Shown here one piece after another: positions 15,939 through 23,080 of a DNA stretch of 64,000 bases. The DNA lies in the NCBI GenBank assembly GCA_035523875.1, contig DATKPY010000029.1, forward strand, positions 1 to 64,000, read 5' to 3'. The DNA is from JASHUC01 sp035523875. GTDB lineage: Bacteria > Pseudomonadota > Gammaproteobacteria > Steroidobacterales > Steroidobacteraceae. Under the pieces are notes generated by a model. The model was not told the DNA's origin, searched no databases, and saw only the letters and a program-made list of their open reading frames with translations. A program made the position numbers and the translations under genes. Numbering within the stretch: position 1 is the stretch's first letter; every line of letters starts with the position of its first letter.

Positions 15939-16090
15939 GAGCGCTCCGCAGTGAAGTCCCGCGCTGGCCGCGGCGAGCGCATGATCGCGCGGATTGCGCC
16001 CGGCGGCGAGTATCCCGAGCCGCGCCTGTACAGCGCGAGCGACGAACGGTACCGTTCACTCGCGCGCAGGCTTCGGGGGGGAGAGGAGCT

Positions 16091-16864
16091 ATGACAGATC
16101 GAGGTTCGAAGCACACCGAGCTCTGTGGAGCGTTCGCCGATCGCATCGAGGTGCGCGGGCGCGATCTGGTGAACGAGCTCATGGGCAAGCTCACCTTCAC
16201 GCAGATGTTTCTGTTCCATCTGCTCGGCAGGACGCCCACCGCACTGCAGCTCGCCGTGACCGACGCCGTGCTGGTGACGATCATGGAGCATGGTCTGGTG
16301 CCCTCGGCGATTGCGGCGCGGCTCACCTTCCTCGGGGCGCCCGAGTCCTACCAGGGGGCGATCGCCGCGGGCCTCCTCGGCGTGGGCGATCGCTTCGCGG
16401 GCACGGCGAGTCAGTGCGGGGAACTCCTCGATCGGATTCTCGCGGCCCCGCCGGCGGAGCGCGGCGCTGCGGCCGTGACGATCGTCGAGGAGTTCCGCCG
16501 CGAGCGACGCGCCTTGCCGGGGTTCGGGCACCCGACCCATCGCTCGGGGGATCCGCGCGTGCCGCGCCTCCTGCAGATCGCGCGCGAGAACGGTGCCGCC
16601 GGGGATTATATCGATGCGCTCTCCGCGCTCGAGTCGGCGGTCGCACGGGTCCTCGGTCGCACGCTCCCGACCAACGTGAGTGCCGCGATTGCCGTGGTCC
16701 TCCGCGAGGCCGAGCTGCCGAGCGCCGCGATGCGCGGCATCGTGCTCACGGCGCGCTGCGCGGGGCTCGTCGGGCACGTGAGCGAGGAGCAGCGCGAGCC
16801 GGCCGCGGAGGCCATGTGGCAGGCGATCGAGCGCGAGGTGCCGTACCGCCCGCCGGGGAAGTGA
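16091..16864 (+). CDS. Citryl-CoA lyase / short citrate-synthase-family protein
   Basis: Protein of 257 residues, much shorter than citrate synthase (about 430), as in stand-alone citryl-CoA lyases. It has the citrate-synthase active-site signature in PGFGHPTHRSGDPR, including the His and the Asp-Pro-Arg element. The expected reaction is cleavage or formation of a CoA-activated tertiary alcohol such as citryl-CoA (acetyl-CoA plus oxaloacetate) or an analogue. It lies divergent to the oxaloacetate-decarboxylase-like gene (152 bp between starts) and 90 bp ahead of an MFS transporter, consistent with a small uptake and cleavage route for a tricarboxylate-like substrate. The true substrate is unknown. 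Confidence 0.8.
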   Translation: MTDRGSKHTELCGAFADRIEVRGRDLVNELMGKLTFTQMFLFHLLGRTPTALQLAVTDAVLVTIMEHGLVPSAIAARLTFLGAPESYQGAIAAGLLGVGDRFAGTASQCGELLDRILAAPPAERGAAAVTIVEEFRRERRALPGFGHPTHRSGDPRVPRLLQIARENGAAGDYIDALSALESAVARVLGRTLPTNVSAAIAVVLREAELPSAAMRGIVLTARCAGLVGHVSEEQREPAAEAMWQAIEREVPYRPPGK

Positions 16865-16953
16865 GGGCCGACTCGACCGCGCTCACGGATTGCGGTATTG
16901 ATGGCTCAACACGGCCGCCGTGCGAGGGCGGCCGGAACGAGGGGGCGAGCGCG

Positions 16954-18231
16954 ATGGCGAGAAAGGGCATCTTTACCTACGAGAACGGCCTGCTCGTGCT
17001 GCTCGGGCTCGCCTTCGGCATCGCCTATTTCGACCGCAACTCGGCGAGCATCCTCGTTCCGTTCATCGAGAGCGATCTGCACCTGAGCAACACCGAGACC
17101 GGATTCATCGGCTCGGGGCTCTCGATCACCTGGGCGCTCGGCGCCTATCTGATCGCGCGCTGGTCGGATGCGAGCGGCGTGCGCAAGCCCTTCCTGCTCG
17201 GATTCCTGCTCATCTTCTCGCTCTGCTCGTTCATCTCCGGGCTCGCTCCCTCCTTCGGCGTGCTGCTCGCCTCGCGCATGGTGATGGGTGCGGTGGAGGG
17301 GCCGTTCCTGCCGGTCTGCTTGGCGATCATGGCGGTGGAGTCCTCCGAGCACCGCCGCGGGGTGAACGCCGGGCTCATGCAGAACTTCTTCGCTTCGATC
17401 CTGGGCCAGAGCCTCGCACCGCTCCTGCTGGTGCCGCTCGCCGAGCACTTCGGCTGGCGCGCGGCGTTTTACATTGCCGGCATTCCGGGGCTGCTGTGCA
17501 CGCTCGCCGTGTGGCTGTGGGTGCGTGAGCCGGACAGGGCCGCGCAGGCCGCCCTCGACACGGAGGGTGTCGGCGGACGCGGCGCGCGCATGGGCCTCCT
17601 CGCGATGCTCGGTGTGCGCAACATCTTTCTCTGCTGCGCCATCTCCGTGTTCATGGTCACCTGGCTCGTGATGGGCTGGACGTTCCTGCCGAAGTTCTTC
17701 ACCGACTACCGCCATCTATCCCCGGATATCATGAGCTACGTGATGACCGCGCTCGGCGTGTCCTCGGCGCTCTCCGCGTTCCTGGTCCCGGCGATCTCCG
17801 ATCGGCTGGGACGCAGACCCGTCATGATCGTGTTCTGCTTGATCGGAGCGCTCTCGCCGCTCGCGGCGCTCTACTATCAGGGCTCCGCCGTCGTGATGGG
17901 CGCGTTCATGTTCATCGGCTGGCTCGCGTGCGGGACCTTCCCGCTATTCATGGGCGTGATTCCGGGGGAGACCATCTCGCGGCGCTACTCGGCGACTGCG
18001 ATGGGCCTCGTCGTTTGCACCGGTGAGGTGGTCGGGGGATTCGCCGTCACCTCCCTCGCAGGCAAGCTCGCGGACCTGTGGACGCTCGCCGTTCCGGTTC
18101 TGATCCAAGCCGGCTGCGCGATCATGGGCGGAGTGCTCTGCCTTGCGCTCATCGAGACGGCGCCGGTGCGCGTGCGCACGGCTCAGGCGCACCGCCTGGC
18201 GGCGGATGCGCTGCGCCGCGAGGTGAGTTGA
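16954..18231 (+). CDS. MFS transporter
   Basis: Inner-membrane secondary transporter of 425 residues with about 12 hydrophobic segments. Family features are the DRNSASILVPFIESDLHLS start typical of the anion:cation/ACS-like branch, the RWSDASGVRKP loop 2-3 motif, and SDRLGRRP in the second half. It starts at ATG 16954 with a GGGGGCG purine stretch upstream. It follows the citryl-CoA-lyase-like gene on the same strand and probably imports the acid metabolised by it. The 3' end is convergent with the M48 protease gene, 8 bp apart. Confidence 0.9.
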   Translation: MARKGIFTYENGLLVLLGLAFGIAYFDRNSASILVPFIESDLHLSNTETGFIGSGLSITWALGAYLIARWSDASGVRKPFLLGFLLIFSLCSFISGLAPSFGVLLASRMVMGAVEGPFLPVCLAIMAVESSEHRRGVNAGLMQNFFASILGQSLAPLLLVPLAEHFGWRAAFYIAGIPGLLCTLAVWLWVREPDRAAQAALDTEGVGGRGARMGLLAMLGVRNIFLCCAISVFMVTWLVMGWTFLPKFFTDYRHLSPDIMSYVMTALGVSSALSAFLVPAISDRLGRRPVMIVFCLIGALSPLAALYYQGSAVVMGAFMFIGWLACGTFPLFMGVIPGETISRRYSATAMGLVVCTGEVVGGFAVTSLAGKLADLWTLAVPVLIQAGCAIMGGVLCLALIETAPVRVRTAQAHRLAADALRREVS

Positions 18232-18239
18232 TTGCGGCG

Positions 18240-19514
18240 CTACGCGGACGGAGCTTGCGCGAGCGCGAGGCGACGCAGGTACGCAATGCGTGCGAGCGCC
18301 GGTGGATGCGAGTCGTAGAACGCCGAGGAGATGGGATCCGGGGTGAGCGTGGTGGCGTTGTCGCGATAGAGCTTGACCAGCGCGGTGGCGAGCTGCGAGG
18401 CGCTTGCGTAGCGCGCCGCGAAGCGGTCCGCGGCGAATTCGTGGTGGCGCGACCAGAGCGTCTCGAGCGGGGTGAGGAAGAACGTGAACACCGGCGCGAC
18501 CAGCATGAACAGGAGCAGCGCCGCGTGCGCCGAGGGAACCTCGACTCCAAGGGCCGTGTAGAACTGCGGCAGCCGGGCGAGCAGGGCAAGCAGCGCAAGT
18601 CCCCCGAGCGCACCGGCGGCCATGACCGTGAGCCGCTTCGCGACGTGGCGCAGGCGGAAATGACCGAGCTCGTGAGCGAGCACGGCTTCGATCTCGGCGC
18701 CGGCGAGCCGCCCGATGAGCGAGTCGAAGAACACGATGCGCTTGTTGCGGCCGAGACCGGTGAAGTAGGCGTTGCCGTGGGCCGTGCGCCGTGAGCTGTC
18801 GACCACGAACACACCCTTGGCGGTGAAACCGCAGCGCTCGAGCAGCGCCTCGATGCGCGCCTTGAGTGCAGCGTCGCTCAAGGGGCTGAAGCGGTTGAAC
18901 AGCGGCGCGATGAAGGCGGGCCACGCCCAGCTGATCGCGGCGGAGAGGCAGATCCAGACGAGCCAGGCGTAGAGCCACCACCGGCTCCCCGCGCGCTGCA
19001 TCAGCGCGAGCACCGCGAGCAGCAGCGGACCCCCGATGAGCAGCGCGAGCACGATGCCCTTGAGGCGATCGAGGGCGAAGGTGGCGAGCGTGGTTCGGTT
19101 GAAGCCGAAAGCGGCCTCGACGCGGAAGGTCCGCCAGAGCGAGAACGGCGTGCCGAGCGCACCGAGCAAGGCGAGGACGCTCGCGATCACGAGCGCCCCG
19201 TGCCAGGGCTCCGTGGCCAGGACCTTCCGCCACAGCGCATCGAGCGCCGAGATGCCTCCGCCCACGGTGAGCGCGAGGAGCGCGACGGCATCGATCACGG
19301 CCTCGATCCGCCCGAGCCGTACGCGCGCCACGCAGTAGTCGGCCGCCTTCTGATGCTCCGGCAGCGCCACCTCGGCCGCGAACGGCTCCGGGACACGCTC
19401 GCGATGCGCGCGTGCCGCGGCAATCTGGCGCGACGCGAGCCACCAGCGCACCGCGAGCCCGAGACCGAGCGCAACGAGAAAAGCCGCACCGATTGGCCGC
19501 ATCGGGGTGAGCAT
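18240..19514 (-). CDS. M48 metalloprotease, Ste24/CAAX-protease-like
   Basis: Membrane zinc protease of about 424 residues. The architecture matches Ste24p-type enzymes: an N-terminal transmembrane helix, M48_N region with several membrane segments, then the catalytic HELGH (in VLAHELGHFRLRH) and a third ligand Glu in the region HHEFAADRFAA. In bacteria such proteases take part in membrane protein quality control or protein maturation. Start candidates are ATG 19514 and ATG 19502; neither has a strong SD. It faces the MFS gene convergently and lies just downstream of the anti-sigma gene, which runs in the same direction. Confidence 0.88.
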   Translation of the reverse strand: MLTPMRPIGAAFLVALGLGLAVRWWLASRQIAAARAHRERVPEPFAAEVALPEHQKAADYCVARVRLGRIEAVIDAVALLALTVGGGISALDALWRKVLATEPWHGALVIASVLALLGALGTPFSLWRTFRVEAAFGFNRTTLATFALDRLKGIVLALLIGGPLLLAVLALMQRAGSRWWLYAWLVWICLSAAISWAWPAFIAPLFNRFSPLSDAALKARIEALLERCGFTAKGVFVVDSSRRTAHGNAYFTGLGRNKRIVFFDSLIGRLAGAEIEAVLAHELGHFRLRHVAKRLTVMAAGALGGLALLALLARLPQFYTALGVEVPSAHAALLLFMLVAPVFTFFLTPLETLWSRHHEFAADRFAARYASASQLATALVKLYRDNATTLTPDPISSAFYDSHPPALARIAYLRRLALAQAPSA

Positions 19515-19563
19515 ATCAGGCACACCCGGCACCGGGGATGCAGCCGCCTCCGCGGCGCTCGCC

Positions 19564-20316
19564 TCATCGCTCGTTGGCGCTCGTCCACCTTACCGAGCGC
19601 AGCGTCTGGGCAACGACCTGATCGAGGCCCAACTCACTGTGTCCGAGCACGGCGAGCGCGCCGTGCGGCGCCGGTACCAGCACGCCCGAGTAGCCGTGCT
19701 CGCTGAAGTGCTGCTCGCGCCGCACGTGCTCGGTGGGGAGAATCATGACGGTGAAGCGGCCGCGCGCGGTGCGCACGACGAGGTGCGGAACGTAGTGGCC
19801 GCGGAACCAGCAGCTCCGTGCGTAGACGACATCGTCGCCGCCGACGAGCGCCACTCCCGAGCGGGCGAGGATTGCGGCTACGACGACCGGTGCGGGGCGC
19901 GCGGTGCTCGACCAGCTCTGCGGCTCGTCCTCGACGTGCTTGACGACATCGGCGGCGAGACTCGGGCTCGGGTGCGCGCTCCAGAGCAGCGCGCCGGCCG
20001 CGACCGCGAGGAGCACGCTCGCGGCGAGTGCCCAGCGCGCGGGCCTCGCGATACGAGATTGCGCGTGAGCCCGCGCTCGGCGGGCATTCCCGATGCGCAC
20101 CACCGTCGCGCGCGCGGCGGTGGCGACAGCGGCCGCGGGTGCGTTGCCCGAAACGGGGACAGGCAGCTCGAGCGCGCGGCGCACGTCGCGATCGAGCGCG
20201 GTCATCTCGCGCTGAAAGGCAGCGCATGCGGGGCACCCACGCAGATGCTCGAGGAGCGCCGGTGCGAGCGACTGCGGCTCTGCGCCGAACGCGAGGCGGG
20301 CCTCGGAACAGTTCAC
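19564..20316 (-). CDS. Zinc-finger anti-sigma factor, DUF3379 family
   Basis: Inner-membrane protein of 250 residues. The cytoplasmic N-terminus carries a ZAS-type H-x3-C-x2-C motif (His24, Cys28, Cys31, with Cys3 as possible fourth ligand). A single transmembrane helix (WALAASVLLAVAAGALLW) follows, and the periplasmic part is DUF3379-like with PTEHVRREQHFSEHGYSG. The GTG start overlaps the stop of the ECF sigma gene (GTGA), so the two are co-translated. The role is to hold the sigma factor until a signal is sensed. Conserved His and Cys in the periplasmic domain and the divergent bufferin operon suggest a metal signal, as inference. Confidence 0.85.
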   Translation of the reverse strand: MNCSEARLAFGAEPQSLAPALLEHLRGCPACAAFQREMTALDRDVRRALELPVPVSGNAPAAAVATAARATVVRIGNARRARAHAQSRIARPARWALAASVLLAVAAGALLWSAHPSPSLAADVVKHVEDEPQSWSSTARPAPVVVAAILARSGVALVGGDDVVYARSCWFRGHYVPHLVVRTARGRFTVMILPTEHVRREQHFSEHGYSGVLVPAPHGALAVLGHSELGLDQVVAQTLRSVRWTSANER

Positions 20317-20888
20317 GGCGAGCCCTCCACGGAGTCCTCCGGGGCGGGCGTGAGTCCGTAGAGCGTGCGCAGCTTGTTGCGCGCGCGGAAGAGGCGGCTC
20401 AGCACGGCCGTGCTCGAGAGCTCGAGCTCCTGGGCAATCTCCTGGCAGGAGAACCCGCCGAGCACCTGCATCACGAGTGGGATGCGATACTCCTCGGGCA
20501 GCTTCAGGATCGCGAGCTTGAGGTCGAGCAGCTCGCTCCCGCAGGCGGCGAGAGCGCCGTCCTCCGCGGCGATCGCATCTTGCAAGTTCGTCGTCTCCAG
20601 CCGTTTGCGCTCGTAGAGCCGCGCGTGCTCCCGGCGCACGATCCTCAGGAGCCAGGCCCGCGCGGCGCTCCGGTCCCGCAGCGCCTCGCGCGCTCGCCAC
20701 GCCCGCAACAGCGCCTCCTGCACCACGTCCTCGGCGAGCGCGCGATCGCGACTGAGCCAGTACGCGAAGCGCACCAGCTCCGGGCGCAGGCTCTCGATCA
20801 AGCCGGCAGTCGGGTCCTCCGCCTGTTGGCGCTCGAGGGGCATGCTCACCGTGAGGGAGACCGGGGGATCGGGTGGAATATTGCGCAT
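20313..20888 (-). CDS. ECF RNA polymerase sigma factor
   Basis: Sigma-70 family protein of about 191 residues with region 2 (FAYWLSRDRALAEDVVQEAL, then the -10 binding segment with AWLLRIVRREHAR) and region 4 (GFSCQEIAQELELSSTAV helix-turn-helix). It lacks regions 1 and 3, as ECF sigmas do. The start ATG at 20888 is preferred; ATG at 20840 is possible. It is followed by its anti-sigma gene and is divergent to bufABC across 189 bp, the arrangement expected if the sigma factor drives the bufferin operon and itself. I could not assign matching promoter elements within 20889-21077 with confidence. Confidence 0.88.
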   Translation of the reverse strand: MRNIPPDPPVSLTVSMPLERQQAEDPTAGLIESLRPELVRFAYWLSRDRALAEDVVQEALLRAWRAREALRDRSAARAWLLRIVRREHARLYERKRLETTNLQDAIAAEDGALAACGSELLDLKLAILKLPEEYRIPLVMQVLGGFSCQEIAQELELSSTAVLSRLFRARNKLRTLYGLTPAPEDSVEGSP

Positions 20889-21077
20889 GGGGGAGCGCTC
20901 GCGCCTGGCGGGCGATGATACGCTCCTGCCCGCGGCGCGCGATTTCACTTTTCACCGAACGCCGCAATACGTGCCGGGGTTCTCCGGTCTCCTTAGTTTC
21001 GTAGGCGCGCGTGATCGGCCGCTCTCGGGTCCGCACGCGCAGGTACCCACCAACACCCGTTCGAGGAGTCAAGACCA

Positions 21078-21335
21078 ATGCAAACGAAGAAGCTCGGTGG
21101 CGCAGCCATCGCGACGGCCGCGGCGCTGCTGTTCGGCGCGCTCACCGTCAGCACCGCAAGTGCTGCGGCGGCGACCGTCAAGTGCGTGGGCGTCAATTCG
21201 TGCAAGGGGCAGTCGGCCTGCAAGTCGGCCCAGCATGCCTGCAAGGGCATGAACTCGTGCAAGGGACAAGGGTTCCTGCAGCTCACCAAGGCGCAGTGCA
21301 ATGCCGCGAAGGCCAAGGCCAAAGAGGCGAGCTGA
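21078..21335 (+). CDS. bufA: Bufferin-type copper/metal-binding RiPP precursor, six-cysteine BufA
   Basis: Secreted precursor of 85 residues. An N-terminal Sec signal peptide (residues 1 to about 29, ending STASA) is followed by a short core with six cysteines at 36, 42, 48, 55, 61 and 74, including repeated SCKGQ and ACKG units, and a Lys/Ala tail. This is the pattern of bufferin precursors (BufA families), whose cysteines are modified by an MNIO enzyme to metal-chelating heterocycles before export to the periplasm, protecting against copper. The next genes are the MNIO and its partner, which settles the call. The six-Cys pattern resembles the BufA2 branch more than DUF2282/BufA1; I am less sure of that subdivision. 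AGGAG lies 9 nt before the ATG. Confidence 0.9.
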   Translation: MQTKKLGGAAIATAAALLFGALTVSTASAAAATVKCVGVNSCKGQSACKSAQHACKGMNSCKGQGFLQLTKAQCNAAKAKAKEAS

Positions 21336-21348
21336 GCTCGCGGTCGCA

Positions 21349-21385
21349 GGGCGGCGGGCCGCGGCTGTGCGGTCCGCCGCCGCCC
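21349..21385 (+). repeat. Strong bufA-bufB intercistronic hairpin
   Basis: The 87-bp spacer contains a GC-rich stem-loop, left arm GGGCGGCGGGCCGC (21349-21362) and right arm GCGGTCCGCCGCCGCCC (21369-21385), with a small bulge and 6-nt loop. There is no T-run. It may protect the bufA message or cause partial termination so that precursor is made in excess over enzyme. Confidence 0.55.
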
Positions 21386-21422
21386 CCAGATCGCGGGGCG
21401 TGATGGCCGGCAGGAGCCCCTG

Positions 21423-22265
21423 ATGAGCAATTCGGCGGCGAGCGCGGTGCGCGGATTCGGACTCGGCCTGCGGAGCGAGCACTACGGAGCGGTGCTCGCC
21501 GAGCGCCCGCGCATCGATTGGCTCGAAGTGCTGAGCGAGAACTATCTCCTGCCCGGGGGCAAGCCGCTTCACTATCTCGAGCGCATCCGCGAGCGCTACC
21601 CGCTCGTCATGCACGGGGTGTCGCTCTCGATCGGGAGTGCCTCGCGGCTCGATCGCGGCTACCTGAGGGCGCTCAAGGGGCTCGCGGCGCGCTTCGAGCC
21701 GGCCTGGATCTCCGACCACCTCTGCTGGACCGGGATCGAGGGCATCAACCTGCACGATCTGCTGCCGCTGCCGTACACGGAGGAGGCGCTGCGCCACGTT
21801 GTGCGCCGCGTGCGCGAGGTGCAGGACTTTCTCGGGCGGCGCATCCTGATCGAGAACGTCTCGAGCTACCTCGCCTTCGCCTGCTCGCAGATGACCGAGT
21901 GGGACTTTCTTGCGCGGCTCGCCGAGGAGGCCGATTGCGAGATCCTGCTCGATGTGAACAATATCTACGTGAGCAGCGTCAACCACGGCTTCGACCCGCT
22001 CGCGTATCTCGAGGCGCTGCCATTGCAACGGGTGCGGCAGTTCCACCTCGCCGGTCACAGCGACCGCGGAGGCTTCATCGTCGACACCCACGATGCGCCG
22101 GTCGCCGAGCCGGTGTGGACTCTGTACGCCGCCGCGGTCGCCCGCTTCGGGAACGTGCCCGCGATGATCGAGCGCGATGCGCGCATTCCGCCGCTCGGCG
22201 AGCTCGTGGCCGAGCTCGATCGAGCCCGGGCGGTCGCGGGCGCGGCGCTCGCCCGGGCGGCCTGA
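21423..22265 (+). CDS. bufB: MNIO (DUF692) multinuclear iron oxidase, bufferin maturase
   Basis: Cytoplasmic TIM-barrel enzyme of 280 residues that uses an iron cluster to oxidise peptide cysteines. Conserved metal-ligand motifs are all present: HGVSLSIGS (His64), ISDHLCW (His99), LIENVSSY (Glu144), LLDVNNIYV (Asp177, Asn180), VNHG (His188), QFHLAGH (His208), VDTHD (Asp221, His223) and IERD (Glu250). It has full family length with no missing ligand, so it should be active. AGGAG sits 6 nt before the ATG, and bufC follows after 2 nt. Its substrate is most likely the bufA product upstream. Confidence 0.94.
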   Translation: MSNSAASAVRGFGLGLRSEHYGAVLAERPRIDWLEVLSENYLLPGGKPLHYLERIRERYPLVMHGVSLSIGSASRLDRGYLRALKGLAARFEPAWISDHLCWTGIEGINLHDLLPLPYTEEALRHVVRRVREVQDFLGRRILIENVSSYLAFACSQMTEWDFLARLAEEADCEILLDVNNIYVSSVNHGFDPLAYLEALPLQRVRQFHLAGHSDRGGFIVDTHDAPVAEPVWTLYAAAVARFGNVPAMIERDARIPPLGELVAELDRARAVAGAALARAA

Positions 22266-22267
22266 GG

Positions 22268-23080
22268 ATGCGCCTCGCGCAGCTCCAACGCGCTTTTCAG
22301 GCCCATGTGCTGAGCGGCAGCAACGCGATCGGCGCGCACGTCGCGCCCGCTCGGGGCGCTGAGACGGCAATGCGCCTCGCGGTCTACGCGGAGGGCTACG
22401 ACGCGCGGCTCGTCGAGGCGCTCGCGGTGACCTATCCGGCACTCGAGCGCGCCCTCGGGCAAGAGCGCTTCGCCGACTGCGTGCGCGCGCTCGCGCACCG
22501 CAGGCCTTCCAGATTCTTCTCGGTGCGTCGCTACGGGCGCGAGCTCGCCGAGCTCCTCGAGGGCGAGCTGCCCGGCGCGCGCGGTCGTGGCGCCGCCGAG
22601 CTCGCGCGCTTCGAGTGGGCGCTCGCCGAGGCCTTCGACGCGGCGGACGCGCGGCCGCTTGCAGCGCAGGATCTCGAGCACATCGATCCGTCGCGGTGGG
22701 CCGGATTGCGATTCGAGCTCGTGCCCGGCAGCCAGACGCTTTCGCTCGCCACGAATGCGGTGTGCTGGTGGCAGGCGGCCGCGCACGACCGTGCGCCGCC
22801 CGCGCGCTGGCGGGCCGGACGCTCCTCGATGTGGCTCATCTGGCGGCGCGAGCTCGCGGTCTACTTCAGACGGCTCGCGCAGGAGGAGGCGCGGGCGCTC
22901 GCGGCGCTGCGCTCGGGGGCGAGCTTCGGGGCGCTGTGCGCACAGCTCGCCCGGTGCGCTCCCGCGGCGAGCGCGTCGCTGCGCGCCGCGACGCTGCTCA
23001 AGAGATGGCTCGGCGAGGGAATTCTCGTCGCACCGGGCGCGGGGCTATCGCGGCGAGCGCGCCTGCGCCCGCGGCCGTAG
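22268..23080 (+). CDS. bufC: Bufferin maturation partner, DUF2063 family
   Basis: Protein of 270 residues with the DUF2063 N-terminal helical domain (MRLAQLQRAFQAHVL, VYAEGYDARLVEALAVTYPA, HRRPSRFFSVRRYGRELAEL) and a C-terminal wing. In MNIO clusters this partner recruits the precursor peptide to the oxidase. It begins 2 nt after bufB. Its 3' end overlaps the convergent permease-peptidase gene by 36 bp. No bufD-type (DoxX) membrane gene follows, so the cluster here is the minimal A-B-C set. Confidence 0.9.
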   Translation: MRLAQLQRAFQAHVLSGSNAIGAHVAPARGAETAMRLAVYAEGYDARLVEALAVTYPALERALGQERFADCVRALAHRRPSRFFSVRRYGRELAELLEGELPGARGRGAAELARFEWALAEAFDAADARPLAAQDLEHIDPSRWAGLRFELVPGSQTLSLATNAVCWWQAAAHDRAPPARWRAGRSSMWLIWRRELAVYFRRLAQEEARALAALRSGASFGALCAQLARCAPAASASLRAATLLKRWLGEGILVAPGAGLSRRARLRPRP

